The notes beneath the pieces are model-generated. The model was given only the letters and a program-made list of their open reading frames with translations. It ran no database searches and was not told the origin of the DNA. This document shows positions 9,896-19,093 of a stretch of DNA of 48,795 nt, in pieces. The position numbers and the translations under genes are program-made. This stretch comes from Candidatus Zipacnadia bacterium (GTDB taxonomy: Bacteria > Armatimonadota > Zipacnadia > Zipacnadales > UBA11051), in NCBI GenBank assembly GCA_029821145.1, contig JALGTY010000001.1, positions 1 to 48,795 of the forward strand, read 5' to 3'. The first letter of the stretch is position 1; each line of letters begins with the position of its first letter.

Positions 9896-12373
9896 ATGGC
9901 AAAACGCACGTGGATACGCAAATACACTGCATTTCTAAGGTACATCAACGTTGTCGTGCTGGCCTGTTGCTTCATCGGCACTGGACTAGTCGCAGGCGGG
10001 CTGTTGGCCGTTCGCGAATCTCTGCCAGACGCCGAGGAACTGATTGCCTACCGCCCACGGCTGACCACCGAGATATACTCCACTGAGATTGACGCCGAGG
10101 GCAATACCAGCCATACGCTACTCGGCCGGGTCTTCAAGGAAGATCGCGAACCGGTTGATCTGCAGAAGATACCACTGCATCTTCGCCGGGCCACTATCGC
10201 CATCGAGGACCGCCCCTACTACCAGCACCGAGGCGTTGACCCCAAGGGCATCCTGCGTGCGGCGTGGGTCAACCTACACGAGCGCAGCTTGCGCCAGGGC
10301 GGCAGCACCATCACCCAGCAGCTCGTGCGCAACATGTGGCTTACCCGCAAGAAGACGCTTGACCGCAAGATACGGGAGGCAATCCTCGCCCTGGAGCTTG
10401 AGCGCCGGTATTCCAAAGACGAAATGCTGGAGATGTATCTCAATGAAGTCTATTACGGCCATGGCGCTTATGGCGTCAAGGTCGCAGCACACATGTTTTT
10501 CGACAAGAATGTCAGCGACCTGTCACTGGCCGAGGCGACGCTGTTAGCCGGTCTGCCCCGTTCGCCGCTGTCTTGCAGCCCCTATCGCCATCCGCAGAAA
10601 GCCAAGCAGCGGCGACGCCACGTGCTTCACGCCATGGTCGAGATGGGCTATATCACCTCCGCACAGGCGGCGAAGGCCGATCAGCACCAGATTCAGGCCA
10701 ACCTCGCGCCGCTTCAAGAGCGCGGAATCACCGCCTTCAGAGCGCCATATTTTACCCACCTGGTCGTACGCCAGCTTTGTGAACAGTACGGCGTGGCAGC
10801 CGTTTATGAGGGCGGCTTGCGCATCTATACCACCCTCGATATGAGGCTGCAGAAGATCGCCGAGGAGGAACTCACCAAAGGCGTCGAGTCCCTACGCAGT
10901 CGCCGACGAATGAAGGGAGGGCTCGTCGGCCAGGGCGCACTGGCTGCCGTGGAAGTCGCCACCGGTGACGTGCTGGCGATAGTCGGCGGCGTGGGCGATT
11001 ACGAAGACGTTCAATACAATCGCGCGTATGCCGGACCGCCACTGTACGGCCGACAGCCGGGATCGTCATTCAAGCCATACGTATGGGCCACAGCACTGGA
11101 AAAGGGCTATGGGCCAAGCTCCACGTTCAGCGGCTCGGCGATAAGCATTCGCACCGGTCCGGGCAAGTACTGGAGTCCCAAGAATTACTCGCCGAGACAG
11201 GGCGGTAACTACACTCTGCGCTGGGCGCTGGCCCAATCGGTCAATCTCGTCTCGGTGCGCATAGTCCGTAAGCTTGGGGCCAAGACGATCCAGAAAGCCG
11301 CCGCACAGATGATGGGCTTGCCCGAGGAGCGGCTGCGCGCGGTGCCGGCCATCGCCTTGGGCACCTCGGAGTTGGCCCCGCTGGAGCAAGCAGTCGGCTA
11401 TTGCACCTTCGCCAGCGGTGGGCTGTACACCAAGCCACGCCTGATTCGACGCATCGAAAACGCACACGGCGAGACACTGGTTACTTTCAGACCAGAGCGC
11501 AAGCGCGTCATCAAGAAGGCGACGGCCATCAGCATGATCTCGATGATGCGTACGGTGGTCACCTCCGGCACCGGCAGACGGGCGGCGGTTTCCGGCTACC
11601 CGATATGCGGCAAGACGGGCACGACGCAGAGAGGCCGTGATGCCTGGTGGGTAGGCTACAGCCCGGATCTGTCTTGTGCGGTGTGGGTTGGCAATGATGA
11701 TTACACACCGATGCGCGGCTCCTCCGGCGGCGGCTTTTGCGCTCCGATATTTGCCAAGTTCATGGCCCAGGCGTTGAAACTGCGCGGCTACAACGGTAAA
11801 TACCCGGAGGGCGCAGGGGCGAAGGCCACCAGACGCAGCCAGCCGGAGAAAGAAGAAGAAAAGGAGGAGGAAGAAGACAAGGAGCGGCCAGGTGGCACTA
11901 TTACAGTATGCACTACCAGCGGCGGTCGGGCGACGCCTTATTGCCCCAGTACCGTCGAAAGAGTCTTAGGCCCCGGCGAATCGCCGCCCTCGCCCTGCCG
12001 CATCCATGGCCCCGCCTCCTCAGGCCACGCATCCGAAAGGCCCGCCCCCGGACCCAGCTCGCCGGCAGACGAAACTGGCAGCCGCACAGTCACTGTGTGT
12101 ACCCAATCCGGACAACTGGCCGGGCCCTACTGCCCGCAGACCGTGGAGCGCACTTTCGCCGGCGGCGGGCCAACGGGGACTTGCACATTGCACGGCCCGC
12201 CGAGCAACTCATCTCCCAAACCACCGCCTGCCACGGACACTACCGCCGACACAATTGAGAAGCCTGGGACGCCGCCTGCCACACCTGGAGATGCTCACAG
12301 CGATGCGCCGAAGCCTGAGCCGAAACCCGAGGCCGACGACGAAAAGCCACTCAAGCCGCCGGGCGAACAATGA
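9896..12373 (+). CDS. mrcA: class A penicillin-binding protein (PBP1A)
   Basis: GT51 motifs (EDRPYYQHRGVDPKGILRAAW, RQGGSTITQQLVRN), transpeptidase RQPGSSFKPYVW and KTGTT; two C-terminal Cys repeats. Confidence 0.94.
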   Translation: MAKRTWIRKYTAFLRYINVVVLACCFIGTGLVAGGLLAVRESLPDAEELIAYRPRLTTEIYSTEIDAEGNTSHTLLGRVFKEDREPVDLQKIPLHLRRATIAIEDRPYYQHRGVDPKGILRAAWVNLHERSLRQGGSTITQQLVRNMWLTRKKTLDRKIREAILALELERRYSKDEMLEMYLNEVYYGHGAYGVKVAAHMFFDKNVSDLSLAEATLLAGLPRSPLSCSPYRHPQKAKQRRRHVLHAMVEMGYITSAQAAKADQHQIQANLAPLQERGITAFRAPYFTHLVVRQLCEQYGVAAVYEGGLRIYTTLDMRLQKIAEEELTKGVESLRSRRRMKGGLVGQGALAAVEVATGDVLAIVGGVGDYEDVQYNRAYAGPPLYGRQPGSSFKPYVWATALEKGYGPSSTFSGSAISIRTGPGKYWSPKNYSPRQGGNYTLRWALAQSVNLVSVRIVRKLGAKTIQKAAAQMMGLPEERLRAVPAIALGTSELAPLEQAVGYCTFASGGLYTKPRLIRRIENAHGETLVTFRPERKRVIKKATAISMISMMRTVVTSGTGRRAAVSGYPICGKTGTTQRGRDAWWVGYSPDLSCAVWVGNDDYTPMRGSSGGGFCAPIFAKFMAQALKLRGYNGKYPEGAGAKATRRSQPEKEEEKEEEEDKERPGGTITVCTTSGGRATPYCPSTVERVLGPGESPPSPCRIHGPASSGHASERPAPGPSSPADETGSRTVTVCTQSGQLAGPYCPQTVERTFAGGGPTGTCTLHGPPSNSSPKPPPATDTTADTIEKPGTPPATPGDAHSDAPKPEPKPEADDEKPLKPPGEQ

Positions 12374-12424
12374 GCCTTCCCCTGCACTGCGCACTGACAA
12401 CGCTACTGCCGTTTTGCTGATTAC

Positions 12425-14389
12425 ATGGCCGTAGCGGACCGATTGACTCTCATGGACAAACCTACCACAAATACACGTATTGCGGGGCTGGGCGGATTCT
12501 TCGGCCTGGTTCTGTTGGCTCTCATCGTGCGCCTGTGGACGCTGCAGGTGGCTAACTGGGTCCCTTACGCGAAGCAGGCGCAGAAGAATCGCTTCACAGA
12601 GATCTCCAGCCCTGCCCCGCGTGGCTTGATTCTCGACTGCAATGGCGAGGTCCTGGCGGACAACCACTACACCTGGCATGTCGAGGTGATTCCCAAGGAC
12701 CTACCTTCGCGCGAAGATGACCTGGAAAAGGAAGTCGCGATACTGGCCGGCATCCTGGGCGACACTTCGGCTGCCGAGTTGCGCGAGCATTTTGAGAAGA
12801 TCAAGTCAACGCAGATGCAGGCGCTACCTCTACCCGGCGGCGAGGACGTGCCCTTCCGAGTTGTGGCCCAGGTCGAAGAGCGCGCGCCAGAGTTGCCTGG
12901 TGTCCGCATTGCAGAATGTGCTCGTCGCCATTACCCTCACGCCTCGCTGGCCGCACACGTCTTGGGCTATGCCCGCAGCATCAGTAGCATCCCGAAAGAG
13001 CAGGCCGACATCTGCAAGTCTCTGCCTTATCCCGATGATGCGCTCAATGGGCCCAACCAGTCACCAAAGCCTGAGGGCATCGAGGCGATGCCGATATACG
13101 GAAACGACTCCATCGTCGGCCAGACCGGCGTCGAGCAATCGTGTGAGCTGGACACCAACACTGCGCCGGCCGTGCCGATACTACAGGGCCGCCGCAGCCG
13201 CACCGTCTATGAAGTGGATCGCCTCAACAATCCAGTGCGCCTGGTTTACCAGGAGGAGGCAGCACCGGGAGCCACAGTCTATCTCACGATTGATGCCCGC
13301 GTGCAGAAGGTAGCCGAAGCCGCCCTGGCAAACGCTATCAGGACCACCACCGGCAAGACTGGTGGCGCGGTGTGTCTCGACCTTGAGACCGGCGGCGTGG
13401 TGGCGATGGCCAGCTATCCCACATTCGACCCCAACGGCTGGGTCAGAGGCTGGTCCGACGAAGAGTTCAAGGCTTTGAACGAGGACTCGCGCAAGCCGCT
13501 TTTCAACAAGGTCATCGGCGGGCAGTATGCGCCCGCATCCACCTTCAAAATGGTCTCGGCAACCGCAGCTCTGGAGACTACACAGATCAAGACCACCACC
13601 ACCTATCTCTGTAGAGGCATCATCCACGAAGGCACCAAGCACCAGCCCTTCAAGTGCTGGCAGCGCAAGGGCCACGGCCGTGTGGATTTCTACCGGGCCA
13701 TCGCTGAGTCGTGTGACGTGTATTTCTATGAAATGGTTCGCAAGTCCGGTCTCACCAGCAGCGCCATTGCTCGGCACGCCCGGCTGTTCGGCTTCGGCGA
13801 ACCGACCGGCCTGGGGCTGACCGGCAGTGCTTGCGGACTTGTGCCAACCAAGGAATACAAGCGCAGCAATACGGGCGATGACTGGCGCACCGGCGATACG
13901 CTCAACATGGTCATCGGCCAGGGCTATCTGTCCTCAACTCCATTGCAGGTAGCTATAGCCACCGCAGTCGTGGCTACCGACGGCGAGGTGATCGAGCCTA
14001 CCGTCGTCCGCAAGATCGCCTGGCCGCATCACATGCACCACGAGCCGACTACTTTCGAGCGCAAGGTTCGTCGCCGCCTTGAATTGAGGCCTGACACTCT
14101 GGCTTCGGTGCGTGCCGGCATGCGTCGGGCGGTGACTTATCGCAACGGCACGGCCCGCCTGCTCGATGCCTTGCCTTTTTCGTGCGCCGCCAAGACCGGT
14201 TCTGCCGAGCATGACAAGCGCCTGCACACTCACGCCTGGATTACGGCCTTTGCACCCTACAGCGACCCGCGCTTTGTCGTGACCGTGCTAGTCTCTGAAG
14301 GCGGCTATGGCAGTTCTACAGCCGGGCCCGTAGCGCGTGACATTCTCGCCGCGGCTATGGCAGCGAAAGACAAGCCTGTGAGTGATTAA
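12425..14389 (+). CDS. mrdA: class B penicillin-binding protein 2 (start may be ATG 12452)
   Basis: PAPRGLILDCNGEVLADN, ASTFKM active site, SCD motif, AAKTGSAEH. Confidence 0.92.
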   Translation: MAVADRLTLMDKPTTNTRIAGLGGFFGLVLLALIVRLWTLQVANWVPYAKQAQKNRFTEISSPAPRGLILDCNGEVLADNHYTWHVEVIPKDLPSREDDLEKEVAILAGILGDTSAAELREHFEKIKSTQMQALPLPGGEDVPFRVVAQVEERAPELPGVRIAECARRHYPHASLAAHVLGYARSISSIPKEQADICKSLPYPDDALNGPNQSPKPEGIEAMPIYGNDSIVGQTGVEQSCELDTNTAPAVPILQGRRSRTVYEVDRLNNPVRLVYQEEAAPGATVYLTIDARVQKVAEAALANAIRTTTGKTGGAVCLDLETGGVVAMASYPTFDPNGWVRGWSDEEFKALNEDSRKPLFNKVIGGQYAPASTFKMVSATAALETTQIKTTTTYLCRGIIHEGTKHQPFKCWQRKGHGRVDFYRAIAESCDVYFYEMVRKSGLTSSAIARHARLFGFGEPTGLGLTGSACGLVPTKEYKRSNTGDDWRTGDTLNMVIGQGYLSSTPLQVAIATAVVATDGEVIEPTVVRKIAWPHHMHHEPTTFERKVRRRLELRPDTLASVRAGMRRAVTYRNGTARLLDALPFSCAAKTGSAEHDKRLHTHAWITAFAPYSDPRFVVTVLVSEGGYGSSTAGPVARDILAAAMAAKDKPVSD

Positions 14390-14404
14390 TGAAACGGTCT
14401 CAAT

Positions 14405-15463
14405 ATGCTTTTGGGAAACGCTGACAAGCAGCGCTACAACGATTTCGTCGCCGCGTGTGAGTACGGCAATTTCCTGCAAACCTGGGAATGGGGCGAGCTG
14501 AAGTCCCGCACCGGCTGGCAGCCGTACCGCATCGCCATAGAAGAAGGCGGCCGAATTAACGCGACCGTGCAAATTCTCAAGCGCCCGGTGCCTGGTCTTG
14601 GCCGCTGTCTATTCTACAGCCCGCGAGGGCCGCTACATGACCTCAGCCGGCCACGCGTTTTCGAACTCCTTGTCGAGCAGGTCAACGCGTTGGCCACAGA
14701 GCACGGGGCAATGGCCTATAAGATTGACCCGGCGATTCCAGGCGACAACTCGGAGTACGTCCGGATGCTGCGCGACTGCGGCTTTTCTCCTGCGCCGACC
14801 TCCGATGAGAGCTTCGGTGGCATCCAGCCCCGCTATGTGATGCAGGTTGATGTAACCCCACCGGAAGATGAGATTCTGGCCCGCTTCAAGAACAAATGGC
14901 GTTACAATGTCCGCCTCGCACAGCGCAAGGGCATAGCCATTAGCAGCGGTTGCCCCCGCGAGGAGGTCGCTGTCTTCTACCGGCTTCTGCTTGAGACGGC
15001 CGAGCGCGACGGCTTTATGGTGCGCGCCGAAAGCTACTTTTACGATATTTACGACCTGCTGATATCCGCCGGTTTAGGTGGGCTTTTTCTTGCCAGATTG
15101 GAGGACGAGCCGATCGCCGGCGCGATTAGCTTCACCGTGGGCAAGCGCGCCTGGTACGTCTATGGCGCTTCCAGCAACAAGCATCGGAACAAGATGCCTA
15201 ATCACCTGATGCAGTGGGAAATGATGCGCTGGGCCAAGGCGCGTGGCTGCGAGATTTATGACATGCGCGGTGTTGTGCACCAGGACAACAAGGCTAGCCC
15301 GCTATATGGCCTCAATCGCTTCAAGGAAGGGTTTGCCGCCCGCCATGTAGAATACCTCGGCGAGTGGGACCTGATCTACTCGCCGGCATGGTATCGTTTG
15401 CTCAACATCGCCGAGCCGGCGGTGCGCAAGCTGCGCCTGTTCCTTGCCGGTCTGAAGAAGTAA
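14405..15463 (+). CDS. FemAB/FemX-family peptidyltransferase (GNAT-like, interpeptide-bridge type)
   Basis: FLQTWEWGELKSRTGWQPYRIAI...KWRYNVRLAQRKGI...YDMRGVVHQDNKASPLYGLNRFKEGF. Confidence 0.88.
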   Translation: MLLGNADKQRYNDFVAACEYGNFLQTWEWGELKSRTGWQPYRIAIEEGGRINATVQILKRPVPGLGRCLFYSPRGPLHDLSRPRVFELLVEQVNALATEHGAMAYKIDPAIPGDNSEYVRMLRDCGFSPAPTSDESFGGIQPRYVMQVDVTPPEDEILARFKNKWRYNVRLAQRKGIAISSGCPREEVAVFYRLLLETAERDGFMVRAESYFYDIYDLLISAGLGGLFLARLEDEPIAGAISFTVGKRAWYVYGASSNKHRNKMPNHLMQWEMMRWAKARGCEIYDMRGVVHQDNKASPLYGLNRFKEGFAARHVEYLGEWDLIYSPAWYRLLNIAEPAVRKLRLFLAGLKK

Positions 15464-15542
15464 CTGTCAGTCGAAGCCGAACCGAAGGCCCAACCAAACG
15501 GTTGGCGAGGTGGACGCGAAGCGTCTTCAGGAGGTTGCAACG

Positions 15543-15893
15543 GTGCAAAACTCCGAATCGCTGTCTGAACTTCTCAAGCAATTCATGCGCGGCATGACCA
15601 ACTACCTGCGGGCTGTGATCACCGACTTCGCCATCTCCTCCGGCAAGAAGATGGCCCTATTTGCCGTCGCGCTTACGTGCCTGGTGCTGGCGCTCATTTA
15701 CCTGTCCATAGGTCTGATCAACTGGCTGACAATGTACTTCCTTTCCCCTGCCCCGCCGTACTTCATCGTGGCCCTGATGCTGCTGATCGCGGCCGCGATC
15801 ATGATCATGGTGGCGGGCAGGAAGAAGCCGAAAGATGATGATGATGGCGAAGACAAAGAAGAGAAAGAAGAAGAAACCAGCGCCGAAGCCTGA
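15543..15893 (+). CDS. small two-TM membrane protein with acidic C-terminal tail
   Basis: GTG start 15543 preceded by AGGAGG; two hydrophobic segments; tail KKPKDDDDGEDKEEKEEETSAEA. Confidence 0.7.
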   Translation: MQNSESLSELLKQFMRGMTNYLRAVITDFAISSGKKMALFAVALTCLVLALIYLSIGLINWLTMYFLSPAPPYFIVALMLLIAAAIMIMVAGRKKPKDDDDGEDKEEKEEETSAEA

Positions 15894-16215
15894 GGCTGCG
15901 CTTGAGGAACTCGGCCAGGTCATTGACCGCCTGGAGGCTCAGATCAAGAGCCGGGCCACGCAGATGACACAGAGTCTGCGTCCGAGGCCTGCTACTATCC
16001 TGGCTGTGGCTGGTGTTGCCGCCGTCGCAGTTGGCGTCTGGCTGATGGTGTCGCGAGGCCGCGCCGTCCAAAGCACCGAGCAGACGACCGCTGCCAACGC
16101 CGATAGCCACAGCCGCGGACAGGTTCTCGCGAGAGTACTGGGCAAGGGCCTTGCCGCCGGTCTGAAGGCAATGGCAAAAAGCCGGCAGCGCTCCCCTGAG
16201 GCAATAGAAAAGTAA
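15835..16215 (+). CDS. small one-TM protein with lysine-rich N-terminus, overlapping the previous gene by 59 nt
   Basis: MMMMAKTKKRKKKKPAPKPEAALEELGQVIDRLEAQIKSRATQ...TM ILAVAGVAAVAVGVWLMV; four consecutive in-frame ATGs. Confidence 0.65.
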   Translation: MMMMAKTKKRKKKKPAPKPEAALEELGQVIDRLEAQIKSRATQMTQSLRPRPATILAVAGVAAVAVGVWLMVSRGRAVQSTEQTTAANADSHSRGQVLARVLGKGLAAGLKAMAKSRQRSPEAIEK

Positions 16216-16250
16216 GAGGGCGAGGCCACATCACCGCAAAGAGGTCACTT

Positions 16251-17654
16251 ATGCAACAGTTAATGGAACGGATTATCCAGGCGGCGCTCGACAAGGGCGC
16301 TGATTTCGCCGATCTGCGCATTAGCAACGGCGCTGCCACGGCGATTGGGGTGGAAGACGGCCGCGCCGATAAGATCTCTACCGCTCGCTCCCGCGGCGCC
16401 GGCCTGCGCGTGCTGGTAGATGGCGCATGGGGCTTCGCCCCCACCAACCGGCCCGACGAGACCGAGTTGCTGCGCTGTGTGGAGGATGCGACTGCGATGG
16501 CGAAGGCCGCCAGCTCTCACGTCACCGACCCGGGCATTGTCGCCGAAATCGAGCCTGCCCACGGCGAGGTGGGCAAGCCGCCTCGCATCCGCCCTGACCA
16601 GGTGCCGCTGGAGGACCGCGTGGACCGCGTGTTCGAGCTTGAAAGGGCCGCGCGCAGTTATGAGCCGGCGAAGATCACCAACACCATCGCCAGCTACGCC
16701 GACGGCTCTGGCGAGATGTTCCTGGCCAACAGCCTCGGCACCTTTCTGCACTACGAAAGCACCGGCACGTCCATCGGTGTGTCCGTGGTGGCCACCGATG
16801 GCGACACGCGCCAGCGCGCTGCCGAGCGCAAGGCCAACCGCACCGGGTACGAACTGATCGAGGACATGGACATCGAGGCCCTGGGCAAGAAGACCGCAAG
16901 GAAAGCGGTGGACCTGCTCAGCGCCGAGCGCGCACCTGCCGGCACCTTTGATGTCATCATTGACCACCGCATCTGCGGCCTGCTGGTGCACGAGGCCTTC
17001 GGGCACAATTCGGAGGCCGATGCGGTCTGGAGTGGCAACTCGATTCTGGCCGGCAAGCTTGGCGAGAAGGTCGCCGCTGAAGAGGTCACCATCATTGATG
17101 ATCCGACGCTCCCCGGGCTAAACGGCACCTTCGACTACGACCACGAGGGTGTACCTGCCCAGCGCCATGTCATCGTAGAAAATGGGATATTGAAGGGCTA
17201 TCTGCACAGCCTTGAGACGGCCGCACGTTTCGGCGTACAGCCGAGTGGTTCAGCCCGCGCCGACGGCCACCAGAGCGTCCCTATTGTCCGCATGAGCAAT
17301 ACTGCCATTGAACCCGGCAAATGGACGCTCGAGGAGATGATGGCCGAGATGGACGAGGGCTTGTATCTGAGCGGCGGCGGCTGGGGCTATGTTTTCACCG
17401 CCCAGGGACAGTTCACGTGCAATGTCGAAAACGCCTACACGATCAATAATGGCAAGCTGGGCACCCACTACCGCAATGTCTGCATCTCCGGCCTCACGCT
17501 GGACACTTTGCAGAAGGTTACCGCCGTGGGCGACGACTTGCAGTTCGAGCTTGGTGGCACGTGCGGCAAAAACGGCCAGAGCATGCCCGTTGACGCGGGC
17601 GGGCCACACGTGCGCATCTCGCAGGTGGTCGTCGGCGGCCAGGAAGCCCAGTAA
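16251..17654 (+). CDS. tldD: TldD-type metalloprotease subunit
   Basis: HEAFGHNSEAD metal-binding motif, C-terminal TldD fold motifs ISGLTLDTLQKVTAVG. Confidence 0.92.
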   Translation: MQQLMERIIQAALDKGADFADLRISNGAATAIGVEDGRADKISTARSRGAGLRVLVDGAWGFAPTNRPDETELLRCVEDATAMAKAASSHVTDPGIVAEIEPAHGEVGKPPRIRPDQVPLEDRVDRVFELERAARSYEPAKITNTIASYADGSGEMFLANSLGTFLHYESTGTSIGVSVVATDGDTRQRAAERKANRTGYELIEDMDIEALGKKTARKAVDLLSAERAPAGTFDVIIDHRICGLLVHEAFGHNSEADAVWSGNSILAGKLGEKVAAEEVTIIDDPTLPGLNGTFDYDHEGVPAQRHVIVENGILKGYLHSLETAARFGVQPSGSARADGHQSVPIVRMSNTAIEPGKWTLEEMMAEMDEGLYLSGGGWGYVFTAQGQFTCNVENAYTINNGKLGTHYRNVCISGLTLDTLQKVTAVGDDLQFELGGTCGKNGQSMPVDAGGPHVRISQVVVGGQEAQ

Positions 17655-17687
17655 CAGTCAATTCGAAGAACGAAGACGGAGGACATC

Positions 17688-19025
17688 ATGAGTGACCTGC
17701 TCGACATCGCCCGGAAAGCCGTCAAAGCCGCCATAGATGAGGGGGCCGATTTTGCCGACGCCTATTGCATGCAGGTGCGCGAAGTCGGGGTAGGTGTCGA
17801 GAACTCCAGCCTGCGCGAGACCGAGGTTGTTCGCGATTACGGCATCGGCGTGCGCGCTTTTCACGACGGCGGTGTCGGCCTCGGCAGCACCCAAAGCCTG
17901 CAGCCCGACGATGTCGTAGAATGTGCCCGCAGTGCGACCAGCCTGGCCAAGGCCGCGCATCCCGACCCCGACTTTGTGGCATTGCCGGACCCCGCCGAGC
18001 CGCCACACGTTGAGGACCTTTTCGACGACGCAGTAGCCGGACTGGAGGTCGGGCAGGTCGTGGAATGGTGCACGCAGGCCATTGAGGAAGCCCAGGCCGT
18101 GGAGCCGGAGGTGCGCCTCGAAGGTGGTGCCAGCCTTACTGTCGGCTCCAGCGCGATCGCTTCATCAACCGGCGTCGCCCTGCAGCGTTCAGGCACCAGC
18201 CTCGACATCAGCTTCCAGGCGGTGGTTATTGAGGGTGAGGAGGTCGGGGTGTATTTCGAATATGACGCGGCGCGGTTGCTGAAAGACTTCGTCCCCGCAG
18301 GCGTCGCTAAGAAGGCGACAGAAGAGGCGCGGCACTACCTCGGTGGGCGCAATGTTGAGACAAAGCGTCTGCCGTTGGTGCTGGGGCCGCTGGCCGCTTC
18401 CGGGCTGCTTTTCTCGTGCATCGGCGCGGCCGCTGCGGAAAACATCCAGCGCAACCGTTCCTTCCTCGCCGGAAAAGAGGGACAGCGGATCGCCAGCGAG
18501 CTGGTCACGATTACCGAGGCTCCGCTTGTTCCCGGCGGTCTGAGTTCGGCTGCCTATGACGGGGAGGGTGTGCCCAAGCTCCAGCGCGATCTCATCGAAA
18601 ACGGCGTGTTGACCACGTATCTGCACAATTCGTACACCGCCAACAAGGCCGGTGTGACCAACACCGCTCATGCCGGGCGTCACGGCTATCGCGGCTCTGT
18701 CGGCGTCAGCACGTCCAATCTGCAGGTGGCTCTGGGGACACGTACCGAGGCCGAGCTAATTTCCGAAATAGACGAAGGCCTCTACATCGATTACGGCGGC
18801 CTGCAGCCGGACGGGGCCTCCGGAGACATCTCGGCCACTGTTGACTTCGGGTTCAAGATCGAGAAGGGCGAGTTGGCCTATCCGGTGGCCACGACGATGA
18901 TCGGCAGCGACGCTCTTGAGATACTTGGCAACATTGACGCAGTCTCCAGCGACTACCGCGAGGAGCCGGGCATCATCGTCCCGAGCCTGCGCATCCACGA
19001 CATCCAGGTCGCCGGCCAGAAGTAG
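17688..19025 (+). CDS. pmbA: TldE/PmbA-type subunit
   Basis: Homologous layout without HExxxH; GVTNTAHAGRHGYRGSVGVSTSNL, GGAGGACATC upstream. Confidence 0.88.
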   Translation: MSDLLDIARKAVKAAIDEGADFADAYCMQVREVGVGVENSSLRETEVVRDYGIGVRAFHDGGVGLGSTQSLQPDDVVECARSATSLAKAAHPDPDFVALPDPAEPPHVEDLFDDAVAGLEVGQVVEWCTQAIEEAQAVEPEVRLEGGASLTVGSSAIASSTGVALQRSGTSLDISFQAVVIEGEEVGVYFEYDAARLLKDFVPAGVAKKATEEARHYLGGRNVETKRLPLVLGPLAASGLLFSCIGAAAAENIQRNRSFLAGKEGQRIASELVTITEAPLVPGGLSSAAYDGEGVPKLQRDLIENGVLTTYLHNSYTANKAGVTNTAHAGRHGYRGSVGVSTSNLQVALGTRTEAELISEIDEGLYIDYGGLQPDGASGDISATVDFGFKIEKGELAYPVATTMIGSDALEILGNIDAVSSDYREEPGIIVPSLRIHDIQVAGQK

Positions 19026-19050
19026 TACCAACGTGGGCAGAAAGGAGTTT

Positions 19051-19080
19051 CGGGAGGGCGTCACCGAGAACGCCTTCCTG
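19051..19080 (+). promoter_or_regulatory. 5'-leader stem-loop upstream of membrane paralog 1
   Basis: cgggagggcgt (19051-19061) pairs with acgccttcctg (19070-19080): 11 bp with two G-U. Confidence 0.5.
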
Positions 19081-19093
19081 ACTTGTTACCCTC

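Noticed and set aside
16251-19025. RiPP/microcin-like cluster around TldD/TldE
   Set aside because: TldD/E can mature RiPPs, but no precursor-like peptide or modifying cyclase was seen nearby; the pair is usually housekeeping.
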